Positions 39,929 to 40,935 of a stretch of DNA of 40,935 nt are shown one piece after another. The DNA comes from Bacillota bacterium (GTDB taxonomy: Bacteria; Bacillota; Clostridia; Lachnospirales; Lachnospiraceae). The translations under genes and the position numbers were made by a program. The notes below the pieces were generated by a model. It saw only the letters and a program-made list of their open reading frames with translations, was not told the DNA's origin and did no database searches. The stretch is from the NCBI GenBank assembly GCA_023411215.1, contig JAEYOY010000034.1, positions 1 to 40,935 of the forward strand, read 5' to 3'. Each line of letters begins with the position of its first letter. Position 1 is the stretch's first letter.

Positions 39929-40435
39929 TTATTCACTTCCCGCCTGGGCCATTAGATAGAAAACAACTATCTGCCCAAACGGCACCAACAGGAGCAGTTG
40001 CCACCAACCGCTGCGACCAATATCGTTCAGCCTCCGGGTGCCTACTGCGAGGTATGGGATTAGGAGGAACACACCAACGATTTGATATGCCTTTTCGTGA
40101 ATTATAGTGGCTACTGCCATTACCAGCAGCACAAATAGAAAAAACCACCAATACTCAAGTCGTGTCGCTTTACCAGAAAAGTTTGAGAATTCCATAAGGG
40201 CAGTTTTCACTGCATCTAGTGGCATTATGGGTTCCTTCCTTTCGCGGAGCACCAACTCGTTGGGATCAACTTCAAAGGCTGCGGCTAATACTCTTACGGT
40301 TTCAAGAGAAGCATTTCCACCACTTTCAACACGTTGAATAGTGCGAAGGCTCAACCCACTCACCTCACTGAGTAGTTCTTGTGACCAGTTCTTATCTATG
40401 CGTAATTTCTTCACCTTGCTAGAATCAATTTTCAT
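39929..40435 (-). CDS. XRE helix-turn-helix fused to a DUF805 membrane domain
   Basis: The 168-residue protein joins two domains. Residues 1-65 are an XRE/Cro-type helix-turn-helix: VKKLRIDKNWSQELLSEVSG, then LSLRTIQRVESGGNASLETV. Residues 75-168 match DUF805: FSNFSGKATRLEYWWFFLFVLLV, three or four hydrophobic helices, and AVGTRRLNDIGRSGWWQLLLLVP. It should be a membrane-tethered DNA-binding protein. ATG 40435 follows AAGGGGG; an upstream in-frame ATG at 40498 overlaps the promoter -10 box and is rejected. A good promoter lies directly upstream. Signal and targets unknown. Confidence 0.85.
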   Translation of the reverse strand: MKIDSSKVKKLRIDKNWSQELLSEVSGLSLRTIQRVESGGNASLETVRVLAAAFEVDPNELVLRERKEPIMPLDAVKTALMEFSNFSGKATRLEYWWFFLFVLLVMAVATIIHEKAYQIVGVFLLIPYLAVGTRRLNDIGRSGWWQLLLLVPFGQIVVFYLMAQAGSE

Positions 40436-40476
40436 GTGGATTACCCCCTTAATAAATTTTAATGGATGATGGGTAA

Positions 40477-40506
40477 AGTATAGAAGTAAAACAAGCATTA
40501 AGTCAA
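40477..40506 (-). promoter_or_regulatory. Promoter of the XRE-DUF805 gene
   Basis: TTGACT (complement 40501-40506), 18 bases, TATACT (complement 40477-40482). GACGT/ACGTC repeats at about 40513-40543 lie just upstream of the -35 box and could be regulator sites. Confidence 0.65.
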
Positions 40507-40682
40507 CGACAGCTGGACGTCAGTTAAATGTCAATTAGACGTAAAATGTATTTTAAGATGAATCTGTGGAAGAATATTACCTGATTCCCACGTCAATTAA
40601 TTAAAATTCTCCGCTAGAAATTATACATTTAAATCTAATTAACTACCAATAAGCAGACAAATACATAACAAAATAAAAATCA

Positions 40683-40744
40683 GGCTTCCCAGCCAATCTG
40701 CCACCAGCTATTTTTATTGCATTAACAGCAAGTGCTGGAAATCC
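40683..40744 (-). terminator. Terminator after the partial gene at the right edge
   Basis: GGCTTCCCAGC (40683-40693) and GCTGGAAATCC (40734-40744) pair with one mismatch and one G-U. On the minus strand the tail is TGATTTTTATTTTG. It lies about 30 bases beyond the stop codon of the edge gene. Confidence 0.65.
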
Positions 40745-40775
40745 CTTTCTTATTAGTTTCTTCGCCTATCATTTT

Positions 40776-40935
40776 TCAGTCCTTAACATAAAGACTACCG
40801 TCTCCACATGTATCGTCTTGGCGATAAGAACAATTTTCGGTTAACTCGTCCTGCTGATAAGAACACATTTGAGTAGACTCTCCTGCGTGATCATTATCAA
40901 CAGAACTTTTGCTATCTTCATTATCCACTAAGTAA
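40776..40935 (-). CDS. C-terminus of an unidentified protein with a CSYxQD repeat
   Basis: A minus-strand frame enters from the right edge and ends in TGA at 40776-40778, showing 52 C-terminal residues. It is polar and acidic (VDNEDSKSSVDNDHAGES) and ends with two near-repeats, MCSYQQDELTEN and CSYRQDDTCGDG, containing three cysteines in total. No family is recognised from this tail. A terminator follows the stop. The repeat could bind metal or form disulfides if exported, but the N-terminus is outside the window. Confidence 0.6.
   Translation of the reverse strand, partial: YLVDNEDSKSSVDNDHAGESTQMCSYQQDELTENCSYRQDDTCGDGSLYVKD

Noticed and set aside
1..40935. CRISPR array, tRNA, rRNA, prophage or intact insertion sequence
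   Set aside because: No regularly spaced repeats, cloverleaf-like genes, transposase or phage structural genes were seen on either strand. An automated tRNA scan could not be run.

Overview
This is a window of low-GC Gram-positive (Firmicutes) chromosome, most likely from an anaerobic clostridium of the Lachnospiraceae type. The inference rests on strong AGGAGG ribosome-binding sites, many GTG/TTG starts, a YesM/YesN two-component pair next to a carbohydrate ABC transporter, a GlcT-ptsG-ptsH-ptsI cluster, and small clostridial proteins (BFD-like [2Fe-2S] protein, C_GCAxxG_C_C protein, DUF1667 protein). No rRNA, tRNA, CRISPR array, intact insertion sequence or phage gene was seen.

Region 1 (1-16.7 kb) is a self-contained catabolic locus, richer in G+C and in CGN arginine codons than the rest. 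On the minus strand lie the start of a serine hydrolase cut by the left edge, a complete ABC importer (ATPase, two permeases, solute-binding lipoprotein), and a translationally coupled three-gene unit: YesN-type response regulator, YesM-type kinase and a second binding-protein-like lipoprotein. A LacI-type regulator is divergent from a plus-strand operon: an IolG-like dehydrogenase, a GlpA-like flavoprotein with a BFD-type iron-sulfur domain, a second flavoprotein, a DUF1667 four-cysteine protein and a cytoplasmic alpha/beta hydrolase resembling glucuronoyl esterases. The shared control region has two near-consensus promoters and repeated TTTACGTAAC boxes. The simplest reading is sensing, uptake, ester cleavage and oxidation of one esterified polyol, inositol or sugar conjugate whose identity cannot be read from the sequence.

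Region 2 (16.8-24.2 kb) is housekeeping: yaaA and a bcp/prxQ peroxiredoxin (peroxide stress), a small tandem BFD-like protein, then ptsI, ptsH, ptsG and the antiterminator gene glcT. A good RAT antiterminator motif overlapping a terminator lies in the glcT leader, and a weaker equivalent precedes ptsG. The HPr has Lys where the regulatory Ser46 is expected.

Region 3 (24.3-35.5 kb) is a set of small, mostly independent units separated by clear terminators: a metallo-hydrolase and TetR-type regulator; a GNAT acetyltransferase; a methyltransferase with a possible leader peptide; an SDR and acetoacetate-decarboxylase-like pair; a queD-like gene with a zinc ribbon, an unusual active site and a leader resembling a preQ1-I riboswitch; a corrinoid adenosyltransferase; an HD hydrolase; a TDT-family transporter; a MobA-like/ModE-like fusion; and a C_GCAxxG_C_C protein. 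A duplicated hairpin repeat sits in the last intergenic region.

Region 4 (35.5-40.9 kb) holds exonuclease III, CutC, a lipoprotein with an LprI-like tail, a RibD/DHFR-domain protein, an XRE-DUF805 fusion and, at the right edge, the C-terminus of a cysteine-containing protein. Two short decayed coding remnants lie between these genes.
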